A DNA stretch of 64,000 nt from Duganella fentianensis. GTDB lineage: Bacteria; Pseudomonadota; Gammaproteobacteria; Burkholderiales; Burkholderiaceae_D. The translations under genes were made by a program, and so were the position numbers. Shown in pieces: positions 18,220-28,235 of this stretch. Within the stretch, counting starts at the first letter, position 1, and each line of letters begins with the position of its first letter. The stretch lies in assembly GCF_009857835.1 (NCBI RefSeq), contig NZ_WWCL01000001.1, forward strand, positions 1,612,001 to 1,676,000. Direction: 5' to 3'. The notes beneath the pieces are model-generated. The model had not been told where the DNA came from and did not search any database. It saw only the letters and a list, made by a program, of their open reading frames with translations.

Positions 18220-18250
18220 TTGACCTTCAAGTGCGCTTTAAACTTATCGT
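18220..18250 (+). promoter_or_regulatory. MerR-type promoter of the flavin oxidoreductase gene (19-bp spacer)
   Basis: TTGACC (18220-18225) and TATCGT (18245-18250) are 19 bp apart. The spacer holds TTCAAG-N4-CTTTAA, an imperfect dyad. CTTGA-N3-TCAAG occurs here (18219-18231) and again at 18194-18206 in the divergent promoter. Confidence 0.72.
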
Positions 18251-18277
18251 GGCGGGACTGTAACCACGGGAGTGATG

Positions 18278-19510
18278 ATGCAAGTGTTTAGCCAACTGCA
18301 GCTGCCGAACGGCAGCGTGCTGCCCAACCGTCTGGCCAAAGCGGCCATGGAAGAGAATATGGCGGACGCCGATCAGGCGCCGTCCGATGCGCTGATCCGG
18401 CTGTACCAGCGCTGGGCCGAAGGCGGCGTGGGGCTGATGATCACCGGGAATGTGATGATAGACCGGCGCGCCATGACGGGGCCGGGCGGGGTGGTGCTGG
18501 AGAGTGCCGCCCATGCGGAGCGCTTCCGCCGCTGGGCCAGTGTGGCGCGCGCCCAAGGCGGCCAGATCTGGATGCAGCTCAACCATCCGGGCCGGCAGAT
18601 GCCGGCCGCGCTGGGCCAGCCCACGCTGGCGCCGTCGGCACTGGCGATGGATCTGGGTAAGTTCAGCGGCGAGTTCGCAACACCGCGCGCGATGACGGTG
18701 GCCGATATCGCCGACGTCCGGCAGCGCTTCGTGCAGAGCGCCTTGCTGGCGCAGCAGTTCGGCTTTAACGGCGTGCAGATCCACGCCGCGCACGGCTATC
18801 TGCTGAGCCAGTTCCTGTCGCCGCTGGCGAATCAGCGCAGCGACGCGTGGGGCGGCAGCATAGCCGGACGGGCGCGCCTGCTGATCGAGGTAGTGACGGC
18901 CGTACGCGAGGCCGTAGGGCCGGCCTTCGGCGTAGCGGTGAAACTCAATTCGGCCGATTTCCAGCGCGGCGGTTTCAGTGCCGACGATGCGCGCGCCGTG
19001 GTGGAGATGCTCAATCCGCTCGCGGTCGATCTGCTGGAACTATCGGGTGGCAGCTACGAAGCACCGGCCATGATGGGTTTGTCGCGCGACGAGCGCACGC
19101 TGGCGCGCGAAGCGTATTTCCTCGAATTCGCCCAGGCACTCACGCAGGTGGCGCGCATGCCGCTGATGGTCACGGGCGGCATCCGCCGTCTGCCCGTGGT
19201 GCAGCAGGTGTTAGACAGCGGTGTGGCACTGGCCGGCATGGCCACGGCACTGGCGGTTACGCCGGACCTGCCCAAACGCTGGCAGAACGATGCGGCCGTG
19301 CATCCGCAACTGCGCGCCGTGACGTGGCTGGACAAGACGATGGCGTCGGCCGCCCACATGGCCATGGTCAAGCACCAGCTGCGCCGGCTCAGTCGCGGCA
19401 AGGCCAGCGCGCCGCGGGTGTCGCCCGTGTATGCGCTGATTACGCAGCAGCTGGCAGGCAAGCTGCAGAACCGGCGCTACCGCCAGCGCATGCTGCAGCT
19501 TCAGGGCTGA
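18278..19510 (+). CDS. NADH:flavin oxidoreductase, Old Yellow Enzyme family
   Basis: A 410-aa soluble FMN enzyme with a TIM-barrel fold. Family marks include LPNRLAKAAMEE near the N-terminus, MQLNHPGRQ, the catalytic/substrate segment GVQIHAAHGYLLSQFLSP, and the phosphate-binding region VTGGIRR. These enzymes reduce activated C=C bonds of enones or nitro compounds with NAD(P)H. The ATG at this position has GGGAG at ideal spacing; GTG and ATG just upstream are less likely. Divergent MerR control suggests induction by electrophiles or aldehydes, but the substrate is not known. The 3' end overlaps the convergent lysR gene by 10 bases. Confidence 0.9.
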   Translation: MQVFSQLQLPNGSVLPNRLAKAAMEENMADADQAPSDALIRLYQRWAEGGVGLMITGNVMIDRRAMTGPGGVVLESAAHAERFRRWASVARAQGGQIWMQLNHPGRQMPAALGQPTLAPSALAMDLGKFSGEFATPRAMTVADIADVRQRFVQSALLAQQFGFNGVQIHAAHGYLLSQFLSPLANQRSDAWGGSIAGRARLLIEVVTAVREAVGPAFGVAVKLNSADFQRGGFSADDARAVVEMLNPLAVDLLELSGGSYEAPAMMGLSRDERTLAREAYFLEFAQALTQVARMPLMVTGGIRRLPVVQQVLDSGVALAGMATALAVTPDLPKRWQNDAAVHPQLRAVTWLDKTMASAAHMAMVKHQLRRLSRGKASAPRVSPVYALITQQLAGKLQNRRYRQRMLQLQG

Positions 19511-20421
19511 GCGCTGCCATAGCTGTGGTGGCGGGCAAACCAGTCGGCGAGGAATTCCACGCACAGGCGCACGCGCGCCGACACGGACAGGCGGGATGGG
19601 TAGACAGCCCAGATATCGGCCGGCTGGTAGTATGCGGGCAGCACGGCCACCAGCTGGCCGCTGGCCAGCTCCTCGACGATGTCCCAGCCCGAGCGCAAGA
19701 TGATGCCGTGGCCGTCGATAGCCCACTGGCGCACGATTTCGCCATTATTGGCCGATAGCTGGCCATGCACTTTGACGGCCTGGATGCCCTGCGGGCCATG
19801 CAGTTCCCAGCGGCCGAAATCCTGATCGCGTTCGCGGATGGGAATGCAGCGGTGCTGTTTCAGCTGCTCCAGCGTGGCCGGTGTGCCGTATCTGGCCAGA
19901 TAGGACGGCGCGGCGCACAGCACGCGACGGTTGCCGGCGATGCGGCGCTTGATTACATTGGCTTCGTGCACATGGCCGATACGGATATCGAGCTGGAAAC
20001 CTTCTTCCACCAGATCGACGGCGCGGTCGAACAGTTCCAGCTGGATTTCGAGACGGGGAAAACGGCTGGCCATGGCCGACAGGGCGGGCGCCAGCTGGCT
20101 GCGGCCGAAACCCGTGCTGCTGCACAGGCGCAGCACGCCGTCGGGCTCGGCCTTTTCACGCGAAATGGCTTGTCCCATCAGGTCCACATCCTCGCAGATG
20201 CGCTGTGCCCACTGGTGCACGATTTCGCCCTGGGCGGTGAGGGTGATCTGGCGCGTGCTGCGGTGGAATAGCTGTTCCTGCACGGCGGCTTCGAGCAGGG
20301 CGATGCGCTTGCTGACCACGGCCTTGGAGATGCCGAGCTGGCGCGCTGTCTCGGCAAAGCTGCGGTGGCGCGCCACCACGCAGAACAGGCGCAAGTCATC
20401 GAGTTGCGGTTTGATGTACAC
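19501..20421 (-). CDS. LysR-family transcriptional regulator
   Basis: A 306-aa LTTR with an N-terminal winged helix (FCVVARHRSFAETARQLGISKAVVSKRIALLE) and a C-terminal periplasmic-binding-protein-like effector domain (about residues 92-300). It resembles the DmlR/YafC subgroup. It is divergent from a TauE/SafE exporter gene with clear dyads between them, so the exporter is the probable target. The effector may be an organic sulfonate, sulfite or small organic acid; this is not determined. The ATG begins 85 bases from the exporter start. Confidence 0.9.
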   Translation of the reverse strand: MYIKPQLDDLRLFCVVARHRSFAETARQLGISKAVVSKRIALLEAAVQEQLFHRSTRQITLTAQGEIVHQWAQRICEDVDLMGQAISREKAEPDGVLRLCSSTGFGRSQLAPALSAMASRFPRLEIQLELFDRAVDLVEEGFQLDIRIGHVHEANVIKRRIAGNRRVLCAAPSYLARYGTPATLEQLKQHRCIPIRERDQDFGRWELHGPQGIQAVKVHGQLSANNGEIVRQWAIDGHGIILRSGWDIVEELASGQLVAVLPAYYQPADIWAVYPSRLSVSARVRLCVEFLADWFARHHSYGSAQP

Positions 20422-20474
20422 GATTCGTGTCCGTAAGATTCACATTTACAGGGATTGTAATGAATTTCGTGTAC
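20416..20474. promoter_or_regulatory. LysR operator and promoter region of the TauE gene
   Basis: GTACACGA (20416-20423) and TCGTGTAC (20467-20474) are exact inverted copies. TTACA-N5-TGTAA (20446-20460) lies between them and overlaps the -35 of a candidate promoter, TTGTAA (20455-20460), 16 bp, TATGCT (20477-20482). This is the layout expected of an LTTR recognition site plus an activation site. Confidence 0.6.
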
Positions 20475-20511
20475 GCTATGCTAGTCGCTTCTCTCATCAG
20501 GGGTAGTGATC

Positions 20512-21264
20512 GTGGGTTTGTCAGTTGCAATTGCCGTGGGCGCCATGCTGGGTTTCCTGGGCGGCATGTTCGGCATAGGGGGCGGCATCATCGCCATTCC
20601 GTTTCTGGCCCTGGCGCTGGGCATGGAGCAGGCGCTGGCGCAAGGCACTTCGCTGGCCATGATGGTGCCGATACTGCTGCTGGGCTGGTGGCGCTATAGC
20701 CGCCACCACCCGCTGGACTGGCGTGTCAGCCTGCCGATCGGGCTGCTGGCCGTGCTGGCCACCGTGCTGGTGGCGCGGCTGGCCACGGGCCTGCATCCGG
20801 CTGCCTTGCGCACGGTGTTTGCGGCTTTCCTGCTGCTGCTGGCCCTGCGCACGCTGCTGCAGCAGCGCGCGGCTGCAGCCCCGCCGGCGCACCCGCCCCG
20901 TCGCAGTCCGCGCTGGATGCCGCTGGTCGGGTTGCTGGGCGGTGCCTGCATGGGCCTGCTCGGAGTGGGCGGCGGGCTGGTGGCCACGCCCGTGTTCACC
21001 GGCATCTTCGGCCAGCGCCAGACGGTGGCCCAAAGCCTGTCGCTGGCGCTGGTCACGCCCTGTTCGATGGTGGCCTTGCTGACCTACGGCAGTGCCGGCC
21101 ATGTGCAATGGAGCGTGGGCCTGCCCATGGCGGCCGGTGGTCTGCTGACCGTGTCGGCCGGGGTGGCGCTGGCGCACCGGCTGCCGGAGCGCCGCGTCAA
21201 GCAGGCGTTTGCGTCGATGATGTTGCTGACGGCCTTGTGGCTGCTGCTCAAGGCCGTGCTGTAA
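20512..21264 (+). CDS. TauE/SafE-family sulfite/anion exporter
   Basis: An inner-membrane protein of about 250 aa with eight predicted helices in two repeats of four. The repeat glycine motifs are GFLGGMFGIGGGIIAIPFL at the N-terminus and LLGGACMGLLGVGGGLVATPVF in the second half. The family (PF01925) exports sulfite or organosulfur anions such as sulfoacetate. The GTG at this site has AGGGG eight bases upstream; a GTG six bases earlier is also in frame. It is divergent from a LysR regulator. The substrate cannot be told from the sequence. Confidence 0.88.
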   Translation: MGLSVAIAVGAMLGFLGGMFGIGGGIIAIPFLALALGMEQALAQGTSLAMMVPILLLGWWRYSRHHPLDWRVSLPIGLLAVLATVLVARLATGLHPAALRTVFAAFLLLLALRTLLQQRAAAAPPAHPPRRSPRWMPLVGLLGGACMGLLGVGGGLVATPVFTGIFGQRQTVAQSLSLALVTPCSMVALLTYGSAGHVQWSVGLPMAAGGLLTVSAGVALAHRLPERRVKQAFASMMLLTALWLLLKAVL

Positions 21265-21285
21265 GCCAGCGTGCTGCAGGGCGGC

Positions 21286-22305
21286 CTAGTCCTGCGCCAC
21301 CTTGCTGCGGCTTTTCTTGCGCTGGTACATGGCCTGATCGGCCAGTTCCGTCAGCGTCTCGATGTGGTGGCCGTCGTCCGGATAAATGGCGCTGCCGATG
21401 CTGACCGAAAGGGGCAGTGCATTGCCTTCAAAATGGTAGCTGCGGCAAGCCTGCTGCACCAGATGCTCCACCTTGGCTTCGATCTGCTGCTGGTCGCCGA
21501 TATCGGTCAGCAGCACCATGAATTCGTCGCCACCTATGCGCGCCACCAGATCGGCCTGACGCACTTCCTGGCGCAGACGCTGGCCGATTTCGCGGATGGC
21601 GGCATCGCCGGCGCGGTGGCCATAAGTATCGTTGATGAACTTCAGGCCATCCATGTCCACCCCCAGTATGCCGACCTTGTGGCGCTGCCGTTCGGCCAGT
21701 GCCAGCGTGCTGCGCAGGCGGTCGAAGTAGTGCGCGCGGTTGGGCAGGTTGGTCATGGCATCGTGGGTGGCCTGATGGTAGAGCTGGTCGATATCGTATT
21801 TGCTGGCGTGGTACATGGCGGCCGCGATCACGCCCGACATCAGTTGCAGGATGGCGATGGCACGGGCATCGAATCGGCCCGGCTCGGTGGCGATCACTTT
21901 CAGCACGCCCACTGCCTGGCTGCCATGGCTCAGCGGCACCACCACCATGGAGCGCAATCCCACGGCCTGACAGGCGCGCTTGTCCACGCGGGCATCCGTC
22001 AGGGCATCGTGGCAGACCAGGGACTGGTTTGATGTAACGCACAAGCCGGACAGGCTGCCTTCCAGCGGTATGCGCATGCCCAGCTGGCCGGCTGCCGTGC
22101 CGCTGGCGGCGCGGTACACCATGAAGCTGCCTTCGGCAATTTCCACCACGGCGCCGCAGCCCCGGGCCAGCTGCTGGCTGTGCTGGCATACCAGATTGAT
22201 AACCTGACCGAGATCGAGGCCGCAACGGGCGATTTCAGTCTGAACCTGGATGATTTCCAGCAGAATGGCCGGATCCAGTTGCAGGGGCGGGAAAGTGTGA
22301 TCCAT
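21286..22305 (-). CDS. GAF-domain diguanylate cyclase
   Basis: A 339-aa cytoplasmic enzyme that should make cyclic di-GMP from two GTP. An N-terminal GAF domain (about residues 20-165) is followed by a GGDEF domain with an intact active site (ARIGGDEFMVLL) and an RQAD inhibitory I-site five residues before it, so product feedback is expected. There are no membrane helices. The GAF ligand is unknown. The gene is transcribed away from the NIT chemoreceptor across a 295-bp AT-rich spacer and is probably monocistronic. Confidence 0.93.
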   Translation of the reverse strand: MDHTFPPLQLDPAILLEIIQVQTEIARCGLDLGQVINLVCQHSQQLARGCGAVVEIAEGSFMVYRAASGTAAGQLGMRIPLEGSLSGLCVTSNQSLVCHDALTDARVDKRACQAVGLRSMVVVPLSHGSQAVGVLKVIATEPGRFDARAIAILQLMSGVIAAAMYHASKYDIDQLYHQATHDAMTNLPNRAHYFDRLRSTLALAERQRHKVGILGVDMDGLKFINDTYGHRAGDAAIREIGQRLRQEVRQADLVARIGGDEFMVLLTDIGDQQQIEAKVEHLVQQACRSYHFEGNALPLSVSIGSAIYPDDGHHIETLTELADQAMYQRKKSRSKVAQD

Positions 22306-22484
22306 ATCAGGTTTCTACAGCCTGGGGCATGCAGATAAACAATAGGTAAGAGGAAAATTATCTGGTGTATCTGTCTAGATTGTAGCCATTTTGTTCTGCA
22401 AATTGTTCTATTTTTATTGGGGATTTGTAACTTTGTTGCACTGCGGGACATGTGGCTTTCTGCGATTTTCTTGATTTGCCTTGC

Positions 22485-22513
22485 TTGACGGCACTTTTTT
22501 AAATATGTATCGT
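22485..22513 (+). promoter_or_regulatory. Sigma-70 promoter of the NIT chemoreceptor
   Basis: TTGACG (22485-22490) and TATCGT (22508-22513) with a 17-bp spacer. This predicts an 80-base leader before the ATG. The remaining spacer from 22306 is AT-rich and shows no open frame that I would call a gene. Confidence 0.5.
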
Positions 22514-22600
22514 CTGTACATGTTTAAAGCCTGCGTCGTGAGGCGCCCGCTTGTTCCCCCGTCCGTGCCCCCCGCTCCCGTGCACATCCGTTTCACGAGT

Positions 22601-24577
22601 ATGACTATGAACTCTATTGATGCACTTCTGGATCGTCTGCTGTTATGGCAGAAATTTGTCCTGCTGGCCGTGGTGGCGCTGGTAGTAGCCCTGATCCCCG
22701 CCTCGCTGTACCTGCAGCAGACCACGGCCACCATTGCTGCCGCCCAGACGGAAATCGAAGGCACGGCGCCGGCGGCAGCGATTTTCAAGGTGATCCAGCT
22801 GACCCAGCAGCATCGCGGCCTGGCTGCGCTGGCACTGGGTGGCGGCGCAGAAGCCGGGCAGAAGCGCGCTGCCAAGCAGCAGCAGGTTGATCAGGCGTAC
22901 GCCCGCATGGGCGAATTGATCAATAGCATGGACAATGCGGCGCTGGCGCAGCGCTGGGAACAGCAGCAGCAACGCTGGCAGACGCTGCGCGAGACTATCG
23001 GCGGTGGCCAGGCAACGGTGGCGCAAAGCTATCTGCTGCACACCAGCCTGATTTCCGGCCTGCTGGCAGTCAACGATATGGTGGCGGACCAGTTCGGTCT
23101 GCAGCTCGATACCAGCGTCGACAGCCACCAGCTGATCCAGGCCGTGTATTACCAGATGCCGTATCTGGCCGAAGAAACGGGCCGCCTGCGTGCCATGGGC
23201 ACGGCCTTGCTGAACCAGCACGAAGCCAGCGCCGAACAGCGCGCTGCACTGGCGGGAGCGAATGCCCGCGTGCAGGACCGGCTGGAACAGACCGCGACCG
23301 CGCTGCACAAAGCCACTGCCGCCAATCCGGCGCTGGCCAGCGCGCTGGCCGCGCCATGGCAGACGGCCGAGCAGCAGACCCAGGCCATCATGGCACTGGC
23401 CAGCGAGCGCATCGTTCAGGCTAGTACGCTCGATTACGCCTCGGCCACTTATCTGGAACGGGCCACCAGCACCATCGATGCCCAGTTCGCCATTAACGGT
23501 GCCGCCGCCAGCAGCCTGACGGCCATGCTCGATGCCCGCATCGACGCACTGCGCACGCGGCGCTGGATGATGTTCGGCGCCATGGCCGGGCTGATCGTGG
23601 CCGCCGGGCTGTTTGCCCGCCTGATCGCCCGTTCCGTCAGCCAGCCGCTGGTGCGCGCGGTGGAAATCACGCGCCGCATCGCCCAGGGCGATCTGACCTC
23701 GCGTTTCGAGCAGGGCGGCCAGAGTGAAACGGCGCAGCTCATGCATGCGCTGCAGGATATGAACCAGGGCTTGCTGAACATCGTCTCCAGCGTACGCAGC
23801 AGCGTCGGCAATATCGATTCGGCCTCGTGCGATATTTCCAGCGGCAATATGGATCTGTCCAGCCGCACGGAAACCCAGGCTTCCAATCTGCAGCAGACGG
23901 CGGCCTCGATGGAACAGATCACGGCCACGGTACGCCAGAGCGTGGACCATGCGCGCGAAGTCGATCAGCTGATCAGCGCGGCGGCCGGTGTGGCCGGCCG
24001 CGGCGGCGCCGTGGTGCAGCAGGTGGTCGGCACCATGGGCGAAATCAATGTGGCGGCGCGCCGCATCGTCGACATCATCGGCGTGATCGACGGCATCGCC
24101 TTCCAGACCAATCTGCTGGCGCTGAATGCCGCCGTGGAAGCGGCGCGGGCCGGCGAGCAGGGCCGCGGCTTTGCCGTGGTGGCGGGCGAAGTGCGCAATC
24201 TGGCGCAGCGCTCGGCGGCCGCAGCGCGCGATATCAAGCAGCTCATCGATAACAGCGTGCAGCGCATCGAAGCGGGCAATGCGCTGGCCGAACATGCAGG
24301 CCAGGCCATGACGGAAGTGGTGGGCAGCGTGCAGCGCGTGACGGCCATCATGGCCCACATGGTGGAAGCGGCGCAGGAACAGAGCACCGGCATCGAGCAG
24401 GTCAATCTGGCGATCGCCCAGATCGATGAAATGACCCAGCAGAATGCCGCGCTGGTGGAACAGTCGGCCGCCGCCTCGGAATCGCTCAAGGAGCAGGCCG
24501 GTGCACTGAGCGATGCCGTGGCCGTGTTCACGCTGGAGCGGGTGCGCCCGCAGCGTATGGCGCTAAATTATGCCTGA
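22601..24577 (+). CDS. Methyl-accepting chemotaxis protein with NIT (nitrate/nitrite-sensing) domain
   Basis: A transmembrane chemoreceptor of about 658 aa. After a first membrane helix ([20 protein letters not shown]) the periplasmic domain begins with [19 protein letters not shown], the helix typical of the NIT sensor domain (PF08376) described for nitrate/nitrite-responsive proteins such as NasR. A second helix near residue 325 leads to HAMP and a full signalling hairpin ([20 protein letters not shown]). The ATG at this site is preferred over the open frame 120 bases upstream, which would add a non-helical stretch overlapping the promoter. The actual ligand may differ from nitrate. The 3' end overlaps the convergent GGDEF-EAL gene by 10 bases. 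Confidence 0.9.
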   Translation: MTMNSIDALLDRLLLWQKFVLLAVVALVVALIPASLYLQQTTATIAAAQTEIEGTAPAAAIFKVIQLTQQHRGLAALALGGGAEAGQKRAAKQQQVDQAYARMGELINSMDNAALAQRWEQQQQRWQTLRETIGGGQATVAQSYLLHTSLISGLLAVNDMVADQFGLQLDTSVDSHQLIQAVYYQMPYLAEETGRLRAMGTALLNQHEASAEQRAALAGANARVQDRLEQTATALHKATAANPALASALAAPWQTAEQQTQAIMALASERIVQASTLDYASATYLERATSTIDAQFAINGAAASSLTAMLDARIDALRTRRWMMFGAMAGLIVAAGLFARLIARSVSQPLVRAVEITRRIAQGDLTSRFEQGGQSETAQLMHALQDMNQGLLNIVSSVRSSVGNIDSASCDISSGNMDLSSRTETQASNLQQTAASMEQITATVRQSVDHAREVDQLISAAAGVAGRGGAVVQQVVGTMGEINVAARRIVDIIGVIDGIAFQTNLLALNAAVEAARAGEQGRGFAVVAGEVRNLAQRSAAAARDIKQLIDNSVQRIEAGNALAEHAGQAMTEVVGSVQRVTAIMAHMVEAAQEQSTGIEQVNLAIAQIDEMTQQNAALVEQSAAASESLKEQAGALSDAVAVFTLERVRPQRMALNYA

Positions 24578-26478
24578 ACGGTTTGTGGCGCCTGCAGCAG
24601 TTCGCTGAGCGCCTCGGCCGGCATGGCGCGCGCATACCACCAGCCCTGATACAGCTCGCAGCCCTGTTCGCGCAGGTAGGCGAGCTGGGCTGCATTTTCT
24701 ACTCCCTCCGCCACCATCTTCAGATTGAAGCTGCGCGCCAGACCGATGATGGCCTGGGCGATGGTGCAGTCATTGCTGTCGCCGGGCAGGCCTTGGACGA
24801 AGCTGCGGTCTATCTTCAGCTTGCTCACGGGCAGGTCCTTGAGGCGGGTCAGCGAGGAATAACCGGTGCCGAAATCATCGAGCGCCACGCTGCAGCCCAG
24901 CGCTACCAGCGCGGCAATCTGGTTGCGCGCCTGATCGGGACGGGCCATCACCACGGTTTCCGTGATTTCGATATCGAGCAGGGCAGCCGGTGCGCCCGAA
25001 CGCTGCAGCACGGCCGCTACCTGCTGGGCCAGATGGGGCTGGTTGAACTGGTGGGCGGAAAAATTCACGGCCACGCGTAGCGGGGTGCCAGCCTGCTGCC
25101 AGCGGCAGATTTGCTGGCACACCTGTTCCAGCACCCAGTCCGACAGCGGCAGGATCAGCCCGGTGGCCTCGGCCACGGCGACAAAGCGCTCGGGCGATAC
25201 CTGGCCCAGCTGTTCGTCATGCCAGCGCAGCAGCGCTTCGGCGCCTATCAGCAAGCCGCTTTGTACATCGACCTGCGGCTGGTAATGCAGTTGCAGACGG
25301 TTCTGTGCCAGCGCTTCCTTCAGGCGGCTGTGGATCAGCATGTCTTCGTGGGCGCGCGCATTCAGTTCATGCGAATAGCAGGCGAAATGGCCGCGGCCAT
25401 TCTGCTTGGCCTGATACATGGCCATGTCGGCATAGCGCAGCAGGGTATCGACATTGCCGGCATCGTCAGGCAGGAAGGCGATGCCTATGCTGGCGCCCGA
25501 ATAGATCTGCTGGTGGCGCAGGGTGTAGGGCACTTTCAGCACTTCCAGCAGCTTGCCGGCGACCCGCATGGCATCGTCGGGGCTGCCCAGCTCGCCCAGC
25601 AGTACGGCAAATTCGTCACCGCCCAGCCGTGCCAGCACATCGCCGCTGCGCAGCACGGACTGGATGCGGTTGCCCGCTTCGATCAGCACGGTATCGCCCA
25701 CGGCATGGCCGAAATTGTCGTTGATGGTCTTGAAGTGATCGAGATCGAGGAATAGCAGACTGAGCCGGGTGGCCTGGCGCCCCGAGCGCAGCGCAGCCTG
25801 TTGCAGCAGGGCCTTGAACAGGCGCCGGTTGGGCAGGCTGGTCAGATCATCGTGGGTGGCGCGGTGCTGCAGCGAACGTTCGAACGCATGGCGTTCGCTC
25901 AGGTCGTGTATATAGGCAATGGCGTGACGCTGGGTACCTTCCTGCCAGTGGCCGAGCGAGATTTCGACGGGGCGCAGGCTGCCGTCGCTGCACAGCAGTT
26001 CCAGCGCCGCTTCGCCCATGGCGCGGGTGCGCGGCTGGGCAAAATAGCCGGCCATGGAAACCGTGTGGCGCGCACGCAGCGCCTGCGGCAGCAGCATGGA
26101 CACGTTCTGGCCCAGCAGCTGGTCGCGCTGGTAGCCGCTGAGTTTGAGCATGGCCGGATTGACCATGCGGATAATGCCGTTCTGGTCGACCCGTACGATG
26201 CCGTCCGGCGCCGCATCGAAGGTTACCTGTTCGCGCCGCTGCTGGGTGGCCAGCCGGCGGCGCGGCAGCAGCACCAGCTGGCGTAGCACCACTGCCAGCA
26301 GCAGCACCAGCAGCGTCGCCAGCAAGCTGGCTGCCAGCACGCCGTGCTGGCGCTGCAGTGCGACCGCCGCCAGCACGGCGAGCAGCAAGGGTGTCAGTGC
26401 CAGCGGGAGCCAGGCCGGCAGCTTGCGCCGCGCTACTGCAGGGCCAGCCGGCTCCGGCTGGCTCGACAGCGGTTTCAT
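24568..26478 (-). CDS. Membrane PAS-GGDEF-EAL protein
   Basis: A 636-aa protein with two N-terminal membrane helices (about residues 25-73), a PAS domain ([20 protein letters not shown]), a GGDEF domain with [13 protein letters not shown] and an RSGD I-site, and an EAL domain ([27 protein letters not shown]). Both catalytic motifs look intact, so it could make or degrade cyclic di-GMP; many such hybrids act as phosphodiesterases. The ATG overlaps the stop of the upstream chemoreceptor as ATGA, so the two are translated from one message. This links a taxis receptor to cyclic di-GMP turnover. Confidence 0.93.
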   Translation of the reverse strand: MKPLSSQPEPAGPAVARRKLPAWLPLALTPLLLAVLAAVALQRQHGVLAASLLATLLVLLLAVVLRQLVLLPRRRLATQQRREQVTFDAAPDGIVRVDQNGIIRMVNPAMLKLSGYQRDQLLGQNVSMLLPQALRARHTVSMAGYFAQPRTRAMGEAALELLCSDGSLRPVEISLGHWQEGTQRHAIAYIHDLSERHAFERSLQHRATHDDLTSLPNRRLFKALLQQAALRSGRQATRLSLLFLDLDHFKTINDNFGHAVGDTVLIEAGNRIQSVLRSGDVLARLGGDEFAVLLGELGSPDDAMRVAGKLLEVLKVPYTLRHQQIYSGASIGIAFLPDDAGNVDTLLRYADMAMYQAKQNGRGHFACYSHELNARAHEDMLIHSRLKEALAQNRLQLHYQPQVDVQSGLLIGAEALLRWHDEQLGQVSPERFVAVAEATGLILPLSDWVLEQVCQQICRWQQAGTPLRVAVNFSAHQFNQPHLAQQVAAVLQRSGAPAALLDIEITETVVMARPDQARNQIAALVALGCSVALDDFGTGYSSLTRLKDLPVSKLKIDRSFVQGLPGDSNDCTIAQAIIGLARSFNLKMVAEGVENAAQLAYLREQGCELYQGWWYARAMPAEALSELLQAPQTVQA

Positions 26479-28091
26479 GTGCTGGCGTCGGCCAGTTGCA
26501 ATGGCGCGCTGGCGGCCACTGCCGGTGCCGTACCGCGGCGGCCGCTCTCGAGGCGGAAACGCGCGACCACTTCGCTCAGGGCGCTGGCCAGATTGTCGAG
26601 CTGGGCCGACGCATTGGTGGTCTGGTCGACCAGATGGGCATTCTGCTGGGTGACGCTGTCCATTTCCACGATGGCCTGATTGATCTGCTCGATACCGGCG
26701 CGCTGTTCATCGCTGGCAACGGCAATATCGCGGATCACGGTGCTGACCTGCTGCACGCTCTGCACGATGGCTTGCATGGCCGTGCCGGCTTCGCTCACCA
26801 GTTGCGAGCCATCTTCGACCTGGGCCACCGAGGTGGCGATCAGCTGTTTGATTTCGCTGGCCGCCGCCGCCGAGCGCTGTGCCAGATTGCGCACTTCGCC
26901 GGCCACTACGGCAAAGCCGCGGCCCTGTTCGCCCGCACGGGCTGCTTCCACGGCCGCATTCAGGGCCAGCAGATTGGTCTGGAAGGCGATGCCATCGATC
27001 ACGCCCGTGATATCGGCAATCCGGCGCGAGGAATCGTTGATGCTTTCCATGGTCTGCACCACGCGCTGCACCACGCTGCCGCCACGGTCGGCCAGGGTGC
27101 GGCTGTCCGCCACCAGCGTGCTGGCGTGGGCCGTGTGGGCGGCATTCTGCTGCACCGTGGCGGTCAGCTCTTCCATCGAAGTAGCAGTCTGCTGCAGGGC
27201 GCTGGCCTGATGTTCGGTACGGGCCGACAGGTCGACCGTGTCGGCGGCGATCTGGCCTGCCGCCTTGCTGATGCTGACCGTGCCCTGGCGTACCTGCTGC
27301 ACGATGTCGGCCAGATTGCCGTTCATGCGCGCCATGGCGTTGATCAGGTGGGCGGTTTCATCGCGGCCTACACTCGCCTGGATGCGCTGGCTTAAATCGC
27401 CGGCCGCCACCAGATCGGCCGCACTGACGGCATCGCTGAGCGGAGTGGTAATGCTGCGCGTGATCATCCAGGCACAGCTGACGGCCAGCAGGATGGCGGC
27501 GCTGGCCAGCAGCAGCATCATGCGGGCACTGTCGGCGCTGGCCTGATGGGCTTCCGCGCCGCTGAGTTCCATCAGCTTGCCACCGAGTTGCACCAGCCCT
27601 TTGACGCGTTCGAAGTAGGCCTGGCGCTGCTGCGCCATGGCGCCCAGCAGGATGGCCGAGGCACCCTCGCGGTCACCGCTTTCGTACAGGCTGATGAAGC
27701 GCTGCTGGCTTTGCAGATAGTGGCCGCGCGCTTCCTGCATATCGGCCAGGATGGCGCGTCCTTTGGGGGTGGTCAGCACATGGTCGAGCTTGTCGATGTA
27801 GCTGCTGACGTGCTGGCTGTTGGTCTTGATGGCCTCCAGATCGCGCTGCTGCAGGGCGGGATCCGTCAGCAGCAGCAGGTTGCGCAGGCGGATGGCATTG
27901 TCGCTGATGCCTTCGAGAATCTGGTTGGCGTACACGACTTTGGGATAGCGGTCGTCGACGATCAGGCGGATGCTGTCATCGAGGGCGGTCAGACGGACAT
28001 AGGCGAGCAGCGTAATGCCGATCAGGAAAGCGACGATCAGGCCATAGCCTGCAGCCAGACGGGTACCGACTTTGATGTTATTGAGTTGCAT
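26475..28091 (-). CDS. Methyl-accepting chemotaxis protein with four-helix-bundle sensor
   Basis: A 538-aa Tar/Tsr-like receptor: helix 1 ([21 protein letters not shown]), a periplasmic 4HB_MCP domain of about 150 aa, helix 2 ([20 protein letters not shown]), HAMP, and the signalling hairpin [20 protein letters not shown]. It is the first gene of a two-gene operon with the GGDEF-EAL protein (ATGA overlap). The start ATG has a GGAG site. A 17-bp-spaced promoter and an unusually structured leader lie just upstream, immediately behind the ANTAR regulator gene. Confidence 0.94.
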   Translation of the reverse strand: MQLNNIKVGTRLAAGYGLIVAFLIGITLLAYVRLTALDDSIRLIVDDRYPKVVYANQILEGISDNAIRLRNLLLLTDPALQQRDLEAIKTNSQHVSSYIDKLDHVLTTPKGRAILADMQEARGHYLQSQQRFISLYESGDREGASAILLGAMAQQRQAYFERVKGLVQLGGKLMELSGAEAHQASADSARMMLLLASAAILLAVSCAWMITRSITTPLSDAVSAADLVAAGDLSQRIQASVGRDETAHLINAMARMNGNLADIVQQVRQGTVSISKAAGQIAADTVDLSARTEHQASALQQTATSMEELTATVQQNAAHTAHASTLVADSRTLADRGGSVVQRVVQTMESINDSSRRIADITGVIDGIAFQTNLLALNAAVEAARAGEQGRGFAVVAGEVRNLAQRSAAAASEIKQLIATSVAQVEDGSQLVSEAGTAMQAIVQSVQQVSTVIRDIAVASDEQRAGIEQINQAIVEMDSVTQQNAHLVDQTTNASAQLDNLASALSEVVARFRLESGRRGTAPAVAASAPLQLADAST

Positions 28092-28103
28092 AAGAAGCTC
28101 CGG

Positions 28104-28198
28104 TGAACACGCACTGCCGTTTGTTCTAGGGCAGTAGTTATCGAGCCGCAGGCAATTTGCGCTGCAGCCAGTTAACGAGGCGTGTTCAGGGCCTCAGG
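28104..28198 (-). promoter_or_regulatory. Structured 5' leader of the chemoreceptor/GGDEF-EAL operon
   Basis: In the predicted 138-base leader, TGAACACGC (28104-28112) and GCGTGTTCA (28190-28198) are exact inverted copies and would enclose the leader. Inside them ACTGCC (28113-28118) pairs with GGCAGT (28130-28135). A third imperfect stem lies around 28146-28169. The outer stem ends next to the ribosome-binding site (28100-28103). A regulatory RNA is possible; no known riboswitch was recognised. Confidence 0.4.
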
Positions 28199-28235
28199 CA
28201 GGACAGTCAGGGGTAGGGACCATTCCGTTAAAGTA

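Noticed and set aside
22481..22600. Upstream extension of the NIT chemoreceptor to an earlier start
   Set aside because: It would place Pro-rich, non-membrane sequence ahead of the first helix and cover the likely promoter.
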